Shown: positions 53,689 to 62,593, counted from the stretch's first letter. The stretch: DNA of 64,000 nt from Rhodosalinus halophilus (GCF_003298775.1 NZ_QNTQ01000011.1:62001-126000); one strand, 5' to 3'. The notes: a model not told the origin generated them from the letters alone. Numbers and translations: made by a program.

Positions 53689-53754
53689 GGCTTGTCCCCC
53701 GTTTCTGACACCTTGGTCAGGCTACCGGCGCCGGGCGGCGAGTCAATCGCGGGC

Positions 53755-54063
53755 TCAGCCGCGCCCGGCGGCAGGGCCGTCGAGCGACTGCCAGTGCTCG
53801 CCCATCGCCACGATGCAGGAGAGCCCGTGCGCGTAGCGCAGGACCAGCGTCCAGTCCCCGTCGGCGTCGGTCCAGACTTCCATGACCTGCTCGGGCCCGC
53901 GCAGCCCCGAGGCCGCGCGGCGCTCGCCGAACTGCTCGGTCAGCTTGCGCTGCATGCGATCGGTCGGCTCGCAAAGCACCTCCGCGATCGGCGACGTGGC
54001 GTCCGCCGCGCCGGAAACCGCAAGAAGAAGCACGCCTGCCACGATCCCGTGTAACAGTTTCAT
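53755..54063 (-). CDS. Small exported protein with two cysteines
   Basis: A 102-residue protein with a signal peptide (about 1-22, ending ADA). The mature part has EVLCEPTDRMQRKLTEQFGE, VMEVWTDADGDWTLVLR and GLSCIVAMGEHWQ, again two Cys in a compact beta-rich domain. Similar short periplasmic proteins occur in Rhodobacterales; the function is unknown. It is 66 bases upstream of the other small exported gene on the same strand. Confidence 0.7.
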   Translation of the reverse strand: MKLLHGIVAGVLLLAVSGAADATSPIAEVLCEPTDRMQRKLTEQFGERRAASGLRGPEQVMEVWTDADGDWTLVLRYAHGLSCIVAMGEHWQSLDGPAAGRG

Positions 54064-54107
54064 GAAGAAACGGTAACAGGGGCATGACAGGCTGTCACGC
54101 GCAGGCT

Positions 54108-54506
54108 TTAGCCGAAGGCGCGCAGCGCCGCCACGCCGGCCCAGGCCGAGACGGCGGTGAGCACCGTGCCCCAGGTCACGTCGGCGGCCACCATGCTCCA
54201 GTGCCAGTCGCGCAGGATGGCGTAGCTGGTGAACTCGTAGGTGCCGTAGGCCGCGAAGCCCAGCACCGCGCCGGCGACGAGCGCCTGCCCGGGATCGCCC
54301 GCCCGCAGCGCCGGGAGCGAGACGAGGTAGAGCAACGCGCCGACATAGGCGAGATAGAACGCCGCCGCCGCGCCCAGGCGCAGGGTCTCGGCCATGATCG
54401 GGCCGATCCGCGCCTCGAAGAGCGGCTTCATCACGAGGTTGAGCATCACCGCGTCGAGGATCAGAAAGACCGCCGCGGTGACGAGGTAGAGCGAAATGAT
54501 CTGCAT
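54108..54506 (-). CDS. DUF2177 family membrane protein
   Basis: A 132-residue protein with four spans, matching DUF2177: LYLVTAAVFLILDAVMLNLV, MKPLFEARIGPIM, and the conserved AAYGTYEFTSYAILRDWHW. Function unknown. It lies 50 bases after the HPF-like gene on the same strand. Confidence 0.8.
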   Translation of the reverse strand: MQIISLYLVTAAVFLILDAVMLNLVMKPLFEARIGPIMAETLRLGAAAAFYLAYVGALLYLVSLPALRAGDPGQALVAGAVLGFAAYGTYEFTSYAILRDWHWSMVAADVTWGTVLTAVSAWAGVAALRAFG

Positions 54507-54556
54507 CGGGGCGCCTCCTTTCCCGGGTTTACGGGCGGGACGGCGCCCCGGATCGG

Positions 54557-54871
54557 TCAGCGCCTGTCCGAGAGCTTGCCGAACTCGTTGTCGAGGCGAT
54601 GGCGCATCTTGCGCGCCGCGCCGCGCACCGCGGCCTCGATGCTCGTGTCGTCATGATGCGCGCCGAAGGGGCGCAGACCCTCGGGACGCGCCTCGATGCT
54701 GGCGCGGATATCGACGCCACCCTTTTCGGCGTTGAGATCCTTGAGGTGCACCTCGACGGCCGAGAGCCGCTTCTCCAGCGGGGCGAGCGCGTTGCGCACC
54801 GCCTGCTCCACCACCTCCTGCAGCCTTTCGTCGCCGTTGATGTGATTGTCGGTCCTGACCTCGATATGCAT
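54557..54871 (-). CDS. HPF/RaiA-like ribosome-associated protein
   Basis: A 104-residue protein with the beta-alpha-beta-beta-beta-alpha pattern of ribosome hibernation factors: MHIEVRTDNHIN, VEQAVRNALAPLEKRLSAVE, VDIRASIEARPEG and a long C-terminal helix (IEAAVRGAARKMRHRLDN). It lacks the extra dimerisation domain of long HPF. It could bind ribosomes under stress or anoxia. An Fnr-like site lies 114 bases upstream. Confidence 0.7.
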   Translation of the reverse strand: MHIEVRTDNHINGDERLQEVVEQAVRNALAPLEKRLSAVEVHLKDLNAEKGGVDIRASIEARPEGLRPFGAHHDDTSIEAAVRGAARKMRHRLDNEFGKLSDRR

Positions 54872-54984
54872 GGGTGCTCCTCACTGCGATTGCGCCGGAC
54901 GCTTCTGCTAATCTAGGGACGCGACCGGGCGGTTTTTATCCCCCGGGGGTCGATCATTGATGACGCGCGCCGCGCAAATTCTCC

Positions 54985-54998
54985 CTGACATGGATCAA
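54985..54998. promoter_or_regulatory. Possible Fnr/FnrL box
   Basis: CTGACATGGATCAA departs from TTGAC-N4-ATCAA, a form of the Rhodobacter FnrL consensus, at one position. It lies between the divergent HPF-like gene and the small membrane-protein/sirtuin genes, so it could place one or both under oxygen control. Confidence 0.45.
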
Positions 54999-55060
54999 GG
55001 CCCGCCATGCGCACGGATGCAAGTCTCCTGCACGAGACGAAAAACCGGAGTCGGAGCACC

Positions 55061-55246
55061 ATGTTCAAGCTGGCCCTCGTTCTGCACATCTTCATCGGCG
55101 CGACGCTCGCCGGCACGGCGGTCATCGCGGTGCTCGTGGCGGGCTACGGCACGCTCTGGCCGATCGTCATCGCGGCGCTCGCGGGCTTCTTCGGCGGTTT
55201 CCCGGTGAGCTGGATGGTGGCGCGCCAACTCTACGAGGAGGGCTGA
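55061..55246 (+). CDS. Small two-span membrane protein
   Basis: A 61-residue protein: two hydrophobic helices (about 4-26 and 31-52) and a short polar tail (ARQLYEEG). Short proteins like this are sometimes auto-labelled 'CTP synthetase', which this sequence does not support. It ends 5 bases before the sirtuin start, so the two are likely co-transcribed. A possible Fnr box lies 63 bases upstream. Confidence 0.7.
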   Translation: MFKLALVLHIFIGATLAGTAVIAVLVAGYGTLWPIVIAALAGFFGGFPVSWMVARQLYEEG

Positions 55247-55251
55247 GGTCC

Positions 55252-55941
55252 TTGCAGGTGGTGATTCTGACCGGCGCCGGCATCAGCGCGGAGTCGGGCC
55301 TCGGCACCTTCCGCGACGAAGGCGGTCTCTGGACGCGCTATCCGCTCGAGGAGGTGGCCACACCGCAGGGCTGGGCGCGCGACCCAGCACGGGTGCTGGA
55401 GTTCTACGACGCGCGCCGAGCCCAGGCCGCGGCCGCCGCGCCGAACGCCGCCCATCGCGCGCTCGCCCGGCTTGAGGCCGAGTTCCCGGGCGACGTGCTG
55501 ATCGTGACCCAGAACGTCGATTCGCTGCACGAGGCGGCCGGGGCGCGCAACGTCGTCCACATGCATGGCCGGCTCGACGGGGCGCTCTGCGCGATCTGCG
55601 ATCACCGCTGGCCAGCGCCCGAGACGATGGACCCGGCCGACCCCTGCCCGGCCTGCGGCGCGCCGGCCACGCGGCCCGACGTCGTCTGGTTCGGCGAGAT
55701 GCCCTACCGCATGGACGAGATCCTGGAGGCGCTCGCGCGCGCCGATCTCTTCGTCTCGATCGGCACCTCGGGAGAGGTCTATCCCGCCGCCGGATTCGTG
55801 GAGGAGGCCGCGACGCAGGGCGCACGGACGCTCGAGCTCAACCTCGAGGCCTCCCGGGGCAGCCGGGTCTTCGACGAGGCGCGGCAGGGACCGGCGAGCG
55901 AACTGGTGCCCGCCTGGGTCGATGAGATGCTCGCGCGCTGA
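55252..55941 (+). CDS. cobB: NAD-dependent protein deacylase, sirtuin family
   Basis: A 229-residue SIR2 enzyme: GAGISAESGLGTFRD binds NAD, TQNVDSLHEAAG and HMHGRL supply the catalytic His, and CAICDHRW...CPACGAP binds zinc. FYDARRAQ carries the Tyr and Arg that give E. coli CobB and SIRT5 desuccinylase/demalonylase activity. TTG at 55252 is the likely start; GTG at 55258 is possible. Confidence 0.9.
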   Translation: MQVVILTGAGISAESGLGTFRDEGGLWTRYPLEEVATPQGWARDPARVLEFYDARRAQAAAAAPNAAHRALARLEAEFPGDVLIVTQNVDSLHEAAGARNVVHMHGRLDGALCAICDHRWPAPETMDPADPCPACGAPATRPDVVWFGEMPYRMDEILEALARADLFVSIGTSGEVYPAAGFVEEAATQGARTLELNLEASRGSRVFDEARQGPASELVPAWVDEMLAR

Positions 55942-56129
55942 GCTTCGGCGCGAGGGCGCGCGGGCACGGCCGCCGATGTTGTCAGCCGTTTCCTCGCGGC
56001 AGGCTTCATGCGAAGAGAAGGCTGACCGATGCCGGCGCCGCTCATCGCGCCCCTGCGGGCGCTCTTCGCGAGGAGGGACCGCAGGAACCGACGAGCGCGG
56101 CGGCCCACCAGGATGAGAGGCCGGCGCGA

Positions 56130-57269
56130 ATGGAGCGGGACGACAGCGACGAGCGGGGCGGTCTCAGCCTCGCCGAAGAGGGTGGAGAGATCCGCGCCGT
56201 CGTGACCGGCGCGCTCGGCCTGCGCGAGCTGCCCGAGTTGCAGGAGCAGCTCGCCCGCCTCGAGGCGCCCCGGGCGGTGACCTTCGACCTGTCGGACGCG
56301 CAGCGGATCGATACCGGCATCGCCTGGGCGCTGCTGCGGGCCCGCGACCGGCTGGCGGAGGCTGGCGCGCGCACCGAGATCACCGGCGCGCAGGGCGCGG
56401 TGGCGCAGATCCTGGACACCGTGCGCGAGGGGCTGCCCAAGCCGCAGGAAGAGCCTGCGCCGGAGCGCGGGCTGCGGGCCGCGCTGGTCCGCCTGGGCGA
56501 GACGGTGGCAGGCGGCGCGCAGTCGTTTTTGGGCTTTCTCGGTCTTCTCGGGCTCTTCGTCGCGCGGCTTCTGGGCGCCGTCGTCCGCCCGCGCGAGTTC
56601 CGGCTGACCGCGCTTCTGCACCACTGCCAGGCGGTGGGCCTTCAGGCCGTGCCGATCGTGGCGCTGATGGCCTTCCTGATCGGGGTGGTGCTCGCGTTCC
56701 AGGGCGCGGCGCAGCTGCGGCAGTTCGGCGCGGAGGTCTTCGTGGTGGACCTTATCGCGATCTCGATCCTGCGCGAGCTGGGCATCCTGCTCACGGCGAT
56801 CATCGTGGCGGGGCGCACGGCCTCGGCCTTCACCGCCGCGATCGGCTCGATGAAGATGCGCGAGGAGATCGACGCCATGCGCACGCTGGGCATCGATCCC
56901 GGCCACGCGCTGATCGTGCCGCGGGTGCTGGCACTCGTCCTGATGCTTCCGATCCTCGGGCTGATCGCGAATCTGGCCGGCATCTTCGGCGGCGCGCTCA
57001 TGTCCTGGATCGAGCTCGGCATCTCGCCCGCGATGTTCATGACGCGCCTCGCCGAGGGGACGGACGTCACGCACGCCGTCGTGGGCCTGGTGAAGGCGCC
57101 GGTCTTCGCGGTGCTGATCGGCGTGATCGGGTGCCGCGCGGGGCTCGGGGTCGGCAACACCGCCGAATCGCTCGGGCGCATGACATCCTCGGCGGTGGTC
57201 GCCGCGATCTTCGCGGTGATCCTCGCCGACGCGCTCTTCTCGATCTTCTTCCAGCAGATCGGGGTCTGA
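56130..57269 (+). CDS. mlaE: MlaE-type ABC transporter permease with N-terminal STAS domain
   Basis: A 379-residue protein. Residues about 12-105 form a STAS domain (TGALGLRELPELQEQLARLE, FDLSDAQRIDTGIAWALL) like MlaB. Residues about 120-379 are the MlaE permease with five to six spans (ILRELGILLTAIIVAGRTAS, MKMREEIDAMRTLGIDP). The fusion replaces the separate mlaB gene of E. coli. It heads a mlaE-mlaF-mlaD-lipoprotein operon for phospholipid movement between the membranes. The 188 bases upstream contain no gene. Confidence 0.9.
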   Translation: MERDDSDERGGLSLAEEGGEIRAVVTGALGLRELPELQEQLARLEAPRAVTFDLSDAQRIDTGIAWALLRARDRLAEAGARTEITGAQGAVAQILDTVREGLPKPQEEPAPERGLRAALVRLGETVAGGAQSFLGFLGLLGLFVARLLGAVVRPREFRLTALLHHCQAVGLQAVPIVALMAFLIGVVLAFQGAAQLRQFGAEVFVVDLIAISILRELGILLTAIIVAGRTASAFTAAIGSMKMREEIDAMRTLGIDPGHALIVPRVLALVLMLPILGLIANLAGIFGGALMSWIELGISPAMFMTRLAEGTDVTHAVVGLVKAPVFAVLIGVIGCRAGLGVGNTAESLGRMTSSAVVAAIFAVILADALFSIFFQQIGV

Positions 57270-57271
57270 GC

Positions 57272-58057
57272 GTGGCGGAGACGGTCATCGAGGTGCGCGG
57301 CCTGCGCAATCAGTTCGGAACCCACGTCGTGCATGACGGACTCGATCTCGACGTCTATCGCGGCGAGATCCTCGGCGTGGTGGGCGGCTCGGGCACCGGA
57401 AAGTCGGTGCTGCTGCGCTCGATCACCGGGCTCATCACGCCGGCCGCCGGTTCCGTGCGGATGCTCGGCACCGAGATGCGCGGGGCGAGCGAGGCCGAGC
57501 TCGACGCGCTGGCCGAGCGGATCGGCGTGATGTTCCAGGACGGGGCGCTCTTCTCCTCGCTCACGGTCTGCGAGAACGTGATGGTCCCCCTTTCCAACGT
57601 CGAGGGACTGGACGCGCGGACGCGCGAGGCGCTGGCGCGGCTGAAGATCTCGCTCTCCGGGCTGCCGTGGAACGCGGGCGACAAGTTTCCCTCCGAGCTC
57701 TCGGGCGGCATGCGAAAGCGCGCGGGGCTCGCGCGCGCCCTCGCCCTAGATCCCGAGATCGTCTTCCTCGACGAGCCCACGGCCGGGCTCGATCCGATCG
57801 GCGCGGCGGCCTTCGACGAGCTGATCCGCGGGCTGTCCCGGGCGCTGGGGCTCACCGTGTTCCTCGTCACACACGACCTCGACACGCTCTATGCCACCTG
57901 CGACCGCATCGCGGTGCTGGCCGAGAAGCGCGTGCTCGTGACCGGCACGCTCGACGACATGCTCGAGGTGGACCACCCCTGGGTCCGGGAATACTTCCTC
58001 GGCCCACGGGCGCGCGCGGCGCGCGACGCGATTGCGGCGGGACACGGCAGAGAGTAA
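57272..58057 (+). CDS. mlaF: MlaF-type ABC transporter ATP-binding protein
   Basis: A 261-residue ATPase with Walker A GGSGTGKS (38-45), Q-loop VMFQDGALFSSLTV, signature LSGGMRKRAGLARAL, Walker B EIVFLDEPTAGLDP and switch THDLDT. It powers the adjacent permease. GTG at 57272 lies 2 bases after the mlaE stop. Confidence 0.93.
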   Translation: MAETVIEVRGLRNQFGTHVVHDGLDLDVYRGEILGVVGGSGTGKSVLLRSITGLITPAAGSVRMLGTEMRGASEAELDALAERIGVMFQDGALFSSLTVCENVMVPLSNVEGLDARTREALARLKISLSGLPWNAGDKFPSELSGGMRKRAGLARALALDPEIVFLDEPTAGLDPIGAAAFDELIRGLSRALGLTVFLVTHDLDTLYATCDRIAVLAEKRVLVTGTLDDMLEVDHPWVREYFLGPRARAARDAIAAGHGRE

Positions 58058-58066
58058 GCCGGAGCG

Positions 58067-59806
58067 ATGGAAACGCGGGCCAACTATCTGCTGATCGGCG
58101 CCTTCACCCTCGCGGGTTTTCTGGGGCTGCTAGGGTTCCTGCTGTGGTTCGCGCGGGTCGAGCTGGACCGGCAGTTCGCCTATTACGACATCTACTTCCC
58201 CACGGTCACGGGCCTCTCGAACGCCTCCGAGGTGCGCTTCAGCGGGCTGCCGGTGGGCCAGGTCGTCGAGGTAGCGCTGGCGCCGGATCAGAGCGGCGAG
58301 GTTCGCGTCCGGGTCGAGGTCGATGCCGGCACGCCGGTGCGCACCTCGAGCGTCGCCACGATCGAGTCGCTTGGCGTCACCGGCCAGAGCTACGTCGGGA
58401 TCTCCGCGGGCGACCCGCGCGACCCTCTGCTCGAGGCAGTGGCGGAGGAGACGGTGCCCGACATCCCCGCCGGCCGCTCCGTGCTGCAGACCCTGAGTCA
58501 GGACGCCCCCGAGATCCTCGAGGAAATCCTGCAGGTTTCGCGCCGGGTCTCCGACCTGCTCGGACCCGAGAACCAGGATCGCGTCGCCAACATCCTCGCG
58601 AACGTCGAGAACTCCTCGGCCGAGCTTTCGCAGGCGCTGGAGGATTTCTCCGCCGTGACAGAGACGATCGCGACGGCGACCGAGGACATCGGCGCCTTCA
58701 CCTCCCGGCTGGAGGACATCTCTGCGGCGGCGACGACGACGCTGGAGACCGCGGACGGCACGCTGCGACAGGTCTCGGACCTGGCAGAGCGCGCCGAGAC
58801 GACGCTCGAGGTGGGCGACGATGCGCTGCGCAGCGGCCGGCAGACGCTCGACTCCGCCAACGCCTTCATCGAGACGGATCTGCCGCGCGTCGTCGAGACC
58901 CTCGAGTCGACGCTGGCCAGCCTGCGCACCGAGATCGATCGCGTCGGCGGCGATGCCTCTGCGATGCTGGCGGAGTTCCGGCAGACCGGAGAGGTCGCCA
59001 CCGCCCGCCTCGCCGAAGCCGAAGAGACGATCGCCGCGCTGGACCGCGTTCTCGACGACACCTCGCGGAGCGTCGCCGCCGTCGAGGCCGCCGCGACCCG
59101 CTTCGACACCTTCATCGCCGAGGACGGCACCGCCCTCGTGACCGAGACGCGGGATTTCCTCGCCAACGCCAACGAGGTCGCAGAGGCCGCGGTGTCGGTC
59201 GCCGAAGAGGATCTGCCCGCGATCCTGCGGGACATCCGCCAGGCCACAGAGACGGCGGCGCGCACCGTCGAGAGCGTGGGCGCGGATCTCTCGGCGGCGG
59301 CCGGGCGGGCCGACGACATCTCGGCGGAGGTGGCCGCCACGCTCGACACCGTCGGCACGACCTTCGAGAACGCCAACGCAACCCTCGGCCGGATCAATAC
59401 CGCGCTCGAGACGGGCGAGTCCGCGCTGGCTGCGGCGGAACGCGCCTTCACCACGGCCGACAGCGTGATGACCGAGGACGTCCAGCAGGTCGTGACGAGC
59501 CTGCAGGACACGCTGGCCCGTCTCGACGAGGCGGTCGCGGCGGTCACGGCGGACATACCGACGATCACCGACGAGATACGCCAGACCGCCGAGCGCGCCA
59601 ATGCCGCCTTCGCACAGGTGGAACGCACGGCGGGCGACCTCGGGCCCTCGCTTCAGGCCTTCGCGAACGACGGCCTGCCGCAATACACGCGGCTCGGCCG
59701 CGAGGCGCGCGAACTCGTCGAGAACCTTCAGACGCTCGCCCGCCAGATCCAGCGCGACCCGGCGCGCTACTTCCTCGGCCGCGACGCGCCCGCCTACCGA
59801 AGATGA
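58067..59806 (+). CDS. mlaD: MlaD-like MCE protein with a long helical tail
   Basis: A 579-residue protein. One N-terminal span (about 8-28) is followed by a single MCE domain (about 38-120: YFPTVTGLSNASEVRFSGLP, IESLGVTGQSYVGI). About 440 residues of Ala/Glu/Thr-rich amphipathic helix follow, with loosely repeated blocks such as TLETADGTLRQVSDLAERAE and SVAAVEAAATRFDTFIAEDG. E. coli MlaD is about 180 residues, so the tail probably forms a periplasm-spanning needle, as in long MCE proteins. Its stop overlaps the lipoprotein start by 4 bases. Confidence 0.9.
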   Translation: METRANYLLIGAFTLAGFLGLLGFLLWFARVELDRQFAYYDIYFPTVTGLSNASEVRFSGLPVGQVVEVALAPDQSGEVRVRVEVDAGTPVRTSSVATIESLGVTGQSYVGISAGDPRDPLLEAVAEETVPDIPAGRSVLQTLSQDAPEILEEILQVSRRVSDLLGPENQDRVANILANVENSSAELSQALEDFSAVTETIATATEDIGAFTSRLEDISAAATTTLETADGTLRQVSDLAERAETTLEVGDDALRSGRQTLDSANAFIETDLPRVVETLESTLASLRTEIDRVGGDASAMLAEFRQTGEVATARLAEAEETIAALDRVLDDTSRSVAAVEAAATRFDTFIAEDGTALVTETRDFLANANEVAEAAVSVAEEDLPAILRDIRQATETAARTVESVGADLSAAAGRADDISAEVAATLDTVGTTFENANATLGRINTALETGESALAAAERAFTTADSVMTEDVQQVVTSLQDTLARLDEAVAAVTADIPTITDEIRQTAERANAAFAQVERTAGDLGPSLQAFANDGLPQYTRLGREARELVENLQTLARQIQRDPARYFLGRDAPAYRR

Positions 59807-60444
59807 GGTTCGCCATGCTCCGCCCGCTGCTTCTTTGCCTCGCCCTCACCGCGCTGTCGGGCTGCGCCGCGCTCGGCGCCCTGGGACGCGCGACCGAGCC
59901 GCTCGACGTGCATGAACTGCGCGCCCCCGAGACCACGCCGGTCGCCGCCGCCAGCCAGGGTATCCAGCTGGTCGTCGAGGTGCCCGCGGCCGGCGGCGCG
60001 ATCGCGACGGACCGGATTCTCGTGCGCACCGGCGACACCCAGGTGGCCTATCTGCCCGACGCACGCTGGAGCGAGGAGGCGCCGGTGATGCTCCAGTCCG
60101 CGATGGTCGAGACCTTCCTGCGCGCCGACGCCTTCCGCTACGTCGGGCGCCGTCCGCTCGGCGCTGCGGGCGACATCGCGCTGGTGAGCGAACTGGTGGA
60201 TTTCGGCGCGCGCGCCGCACCCGACGGCGAAAGCGCGGTCGTCGAGATGACCCTCGTCGCGCGGCTGGTGCGCGAAGAGGATGCCGCCGTCACCGCCTCG
60301 CGCAGCTTCGCCCGCTCCGTCGAGGTTTCGGACACCTCCACCCCGGCGCTCCTGGCGGGCTTCGACCGGGTCTCGGACGCGGTGCTGACCGACCTCGCGC
60401 GGTGGGTCTTTCGGGCCCGCGGGCTGCGCACGGCGGAATCCTGA
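59803..60444 (+). CDS. ABC transporter auxiliary lipoprotein (PqiC-like)
   Basis: A 213-residue lipoprotein: signal peptide with lipobox LSGC at about 17-20, then a PqiC/DUF330-type domain (DRILVRTGDTQVAYLPDARW, EEAPVMLQSAMVETFL). It is the likely outer-membrane partner receiving the MCE needle, taking the place of MlaA/MlaC. ATGA overlap with mlaD indicates coupled translation. Confidence 0.85.
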   Translation: MRFAMLRPLLLCLALTALSGCAALGALGRATEPLDVHELRAPETTPVAAASQGIQLVVEVPAAGGAIATDRILVRTGDTQVAYLPDARWSEEAPVMLQSAMVETFLRADAFRYVGRRPLGAAGDIALVSELVDFGARAAPDGESAVVEMTLVARLVREEDAAVTASRSFARSVEVSDTSTPALLAGFDRVSDAVLTDLARWVFRARGLRTAES

Positions 60445-60508
60445 CGCGCTGCGGCCGGCCTTTTGCAATCGCAGGCCCGCAGCGGCATAGTCGCGGAAGG
60501 AGGAAGCG

Positions 60509-61123
60509 ATGCACGATCACCATGACCACGGCGGCAGCGAATTCGACGACATGACGGCGCGGGTCCGCGCGCTGGAGACCGTGCTCGTCGAAAAGGGCCT
60601 GGTGGACCCGGCCGCGGTGGACGAGATTGTCGAGACCTACGAAAACAGGGTCGGCCCGCGCAACGGCGCGGCGGTCGTCGCGCGGGCCTGGACCGACCCG
60701 GCCTTCGCCGAGCGGCTGCGCCGGGACGCGACCGAGGCGATCGCCGCGATGGGCTTCGGCGGCCGACAGGGCGAGCACATGGTCGCGGTCTTCAACACGC
60801 CCGAAGAGCACAACCTGGTCGTCTGCACGCTCTGCTCCTGCTACCCGTGGCCGGTGCTCGGGCTGCCGCCGGCGTGGTACAAGTCGCCCGACTACCGGGC
60901 GCGCGCCGTGCGCGAACCGCGCGCGGTCCTGGCCGAGTTCGGCGTCCGCCTGCCGGAAGAGACCCGCATCCGGGTCTGGGATTCGACGGCCGAGATCCGC
61001 TATCTCGTGATCCCCGAGCGCCCCGCCGGCACCGAGGGGATGGACGAAGCGGCGCTGGCCGCGCTCGTCACCCGCGACAGCATGATCGGCTGCGGCCAGC
61101 CCCGCGCGCCGGAGACGGCATGA
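60509..61123 (+). CDS. nthA: Nitrile hydratase alpha subunit (cobalt type)
   Basis: A 204-residue subunit converting nitriles to amides. The metal claw is C106-T-L-C109-S-C111 in [12 protein letters not shown]; Thr in the second position is the cobalt-type signature (iron type has Ser). A His-rich N-terminus (MHDHHDHGG) precedes the fold. The stop overlaps the nthB start by 4 bases (ATGA). Confidence 0.93.
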   Translation: MHDHHDHGGSEFDDMTARVRALETVLVEKGLVDPAAVDEIVETYENRVGPRNGAAVVARAWTDPAFAERLRRDATEAIAAMGFGGRQGEHMVAVFNTPEEHNLVVCTLCSCYPWPVLGLPPAWYKSPDYRARAVREPRAVLAEFGVRLPEETRIRVWDSTAEIRYLVIPERPAGTEGMDEAALAALVTRDSMIGCGQPRAPETA

Positions 61124-61776
61124 ACGGCCCGCAGGACGTGGGCGGCCGCCACGGCTTCGGGCGCGTCGTGCCCGAGGACGAGAGCCTGCGCTTTCATGCC
61201 GACTGGGAGAAGCGCGTGCTGGGCCTGACGCTGGCCTCGGCCGCGCTCGGCTACTGGACGCTCGACGCGTCTCGGCACGCCCGAGAGAGCCTGCACCCGG
61301 CGACCTACTACACCGCCAGCTACTACGAGATATGGCTGCGCGCGCTCGAATCGCTGCTGCAACGCTCGGGCGAGGTGACACCGGACGAGCTGGCGGAGGG
61401 CCGCGCGCACCGCACCGGCCTGCGTGCGGACCGGCGCCTGCGGCCGGATGCCGTGGGCGCGGCGCTCGCCCGTGGCGGGCCGACCCTCCGCGAGGGGCCG
61501 GCCCCCGCCTTCGCCGTGGGCGATCGCGTGCGCACGCGCAACCACCAGCCAGCGGGTCACACCCGTCTGCCATCCTACGCGCGCGGCGCGGCAGGCGTGA
61601 TCGAGGCGGTGCACGGCTGTCATGTCTTCCCCGACACCCATGCGCACGGCCTGGGCGAGGCTCCCTGCCCGCTCTACACCGTCCGCTTCGACGCCGCCGA
61701 GCTCTACGGCGCGGCGGCGGAGCCCGGCCTGATCGTCAGCATCGACGCCTGGGAGCCCTATCTTGACCCCGCCTGA
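61120..61776 (+). CDS. nthB: Nitrile hydratase beta subunit
   Basis: A 218-residue partner: [14 protein letters not shown] is the classic start, with [14 protein letters not shown] in the helical part and the SH3-like C-terminal domain ([44 protein letters not shown]). It pairs with NthA to form the active site. Confidence 0.94.
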   Translation: MNGPQDVGGRHGFGRVVPEDESLRFHADWEKRVLGLTLASAALGYWTLDASRHARESLHPATYYTASYYEIWLRALESLLQRSGEVTPDELAEGRAHRTGLRADRRLRPDAVGAALARGGPTLREGPAPAFAVGDRVRTRNHQPAGHTRLPSYARGAAGVIEAVHGCHVFPDTHAHGLGEAPCPLYTVRFDAAELYGAAAEPGLIVSIDAWEPYLDPA

Positions 61777-62071
61777 CGCCCCCTTCGAGGAACCCTGGCA
61801 GGCACAGCTCTTCGCGCTGACGGTGGCGCTCAACGAGGCGGGGCATTTCGACTGGTCCGAATGGACCGACATCTTCGGTCCCCGGGTGCGGCATGCCGAG
61901 GCGGAGACCTATTGGCAGGTCTGGTCGGAGGCGCTCGTCGCGCTGCTCGAGCGCAAGGGCATCGCCGGAGCCGAAGAGATCGCGGCGCTGGCGGCGCGCT
62001 GGCAGGCCGCCGCACGCGCCACGCCGCACGGCCGTCCGATCACGCTCGACGCGGGCGGCGCGCATGACTGA
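61763..62071 (+). CDS. Nitrile hydratase accessory/activator protein
   Basis: A 102-residue protein resembling the N-terminal helical part of the beta subunit (PFEEPWQAQLFALTVALNEA, then FDWSEWTDIF and YWQVWSEALVALLERKG). Such P14K/NhlE-like proteins deliver cobalt by swapping the alpha subunit. TTG at 61763 overlaps the nthB end by 14 bases; no ATG fits. Confidence 0.88.
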   Translation: MTPPDAPFEEPWQAQLFALTVALNEAGHFDWSEWTDIFGPRVRHAEAETYWQVWSEALVALLERKGIAGAEEIAALAARWQAAARATPHGRPITLDAGGAHD

Positions 62072-62073
62072 AA

Positions 62074-62098
62074 CCGGCAGGAACCGCGGCTCTGCCGG
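62074..62098. terminator. Weak hairpin after the nitrile hydratase operon
   Basis: CCGGCAG/CTGCCGG stem of 7 bp with an 11-nt loop lies right behind the accessory gene's stop, between convergent genes. Confidence 0.35.
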
Positions 62099-62122
62099 CC
62101 GCGAAGAGACCATCGCGCCCGT

Positions 62123-62593
62123 TCATCCGGCATGAGCGCGGTCTTCCGCGGCCCGCGCGGCCATCCCGCCGGCCGCCATGCCGGCGGCCATCGCCGCGAG
62201 CGAAACGCCGACGGAACGCGGAGAGAGCGCCAGTTCCCAGCCGGGCGAGAGCCGGCGCGGCAGAAGCCCGTAGTCCAGACCCGCCGCCAGCGCGCCGGTG
62301 GCGGCCGCTCCGGGCACGACGGCCTTCGAGACCGAACGGCGGCGCTCGAGCCAGGCGCCGAACAGCCCGCCCCACATCATGCCGGCCGCCACGTTCGTCG
62401 CGGCGCCCAGGCCGGTATGGGCGAGATCCGGGTCCGCGCGTCGCCCGGCCGCGTCGCCGTGAAGCCAGTGGCTGGTCGCATTGACCGGGCGCCAGGGGCT
62501 CTCTCCCTCGGCCCGCGCAGAGAGCATGGTCGCGGCCGTCGAGGCTAGCGCAGCACCGGCGCCGCAGTAGAGCGCATATCTCAGAACCGACAT
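62123..62593 (-). CDS. Membrane protein of unknown function
   Basis: A 156-residue protein with about four hydrophobic segments (5-24, 65-85, 93-112, 128-148), many small residues, and a polar region with NATSHWLHGD. No family recognised. AAAGGAGGCGAT is a strong ribosome-binding site. A GGAAC-N17-GGTT sequence upstream resembles an EcfG (general stress sigma) promoter. Confidence 0.65.
   Translation of the reverse strand: MSVLRYALYCGAGAALASTAATMLSARAEGESPWRPVNATSHWLHGDAAGRRADPDLAHTGLGAATNVAAGMMWGGLFGAWLERRRSVSKAVVPGAAATGALAAGLDYGLLPRRLSPGWELALSPRSVGVSLAAMAAGMAAGGMAARAAEDRAHAG

Noticed and set aside
55061-55246. CTP synthetase annotation for the 61-residue membrane protein
   Set aside because: The real CTP synthase is over 500 residues and soluble; this protein is two membrane helices.
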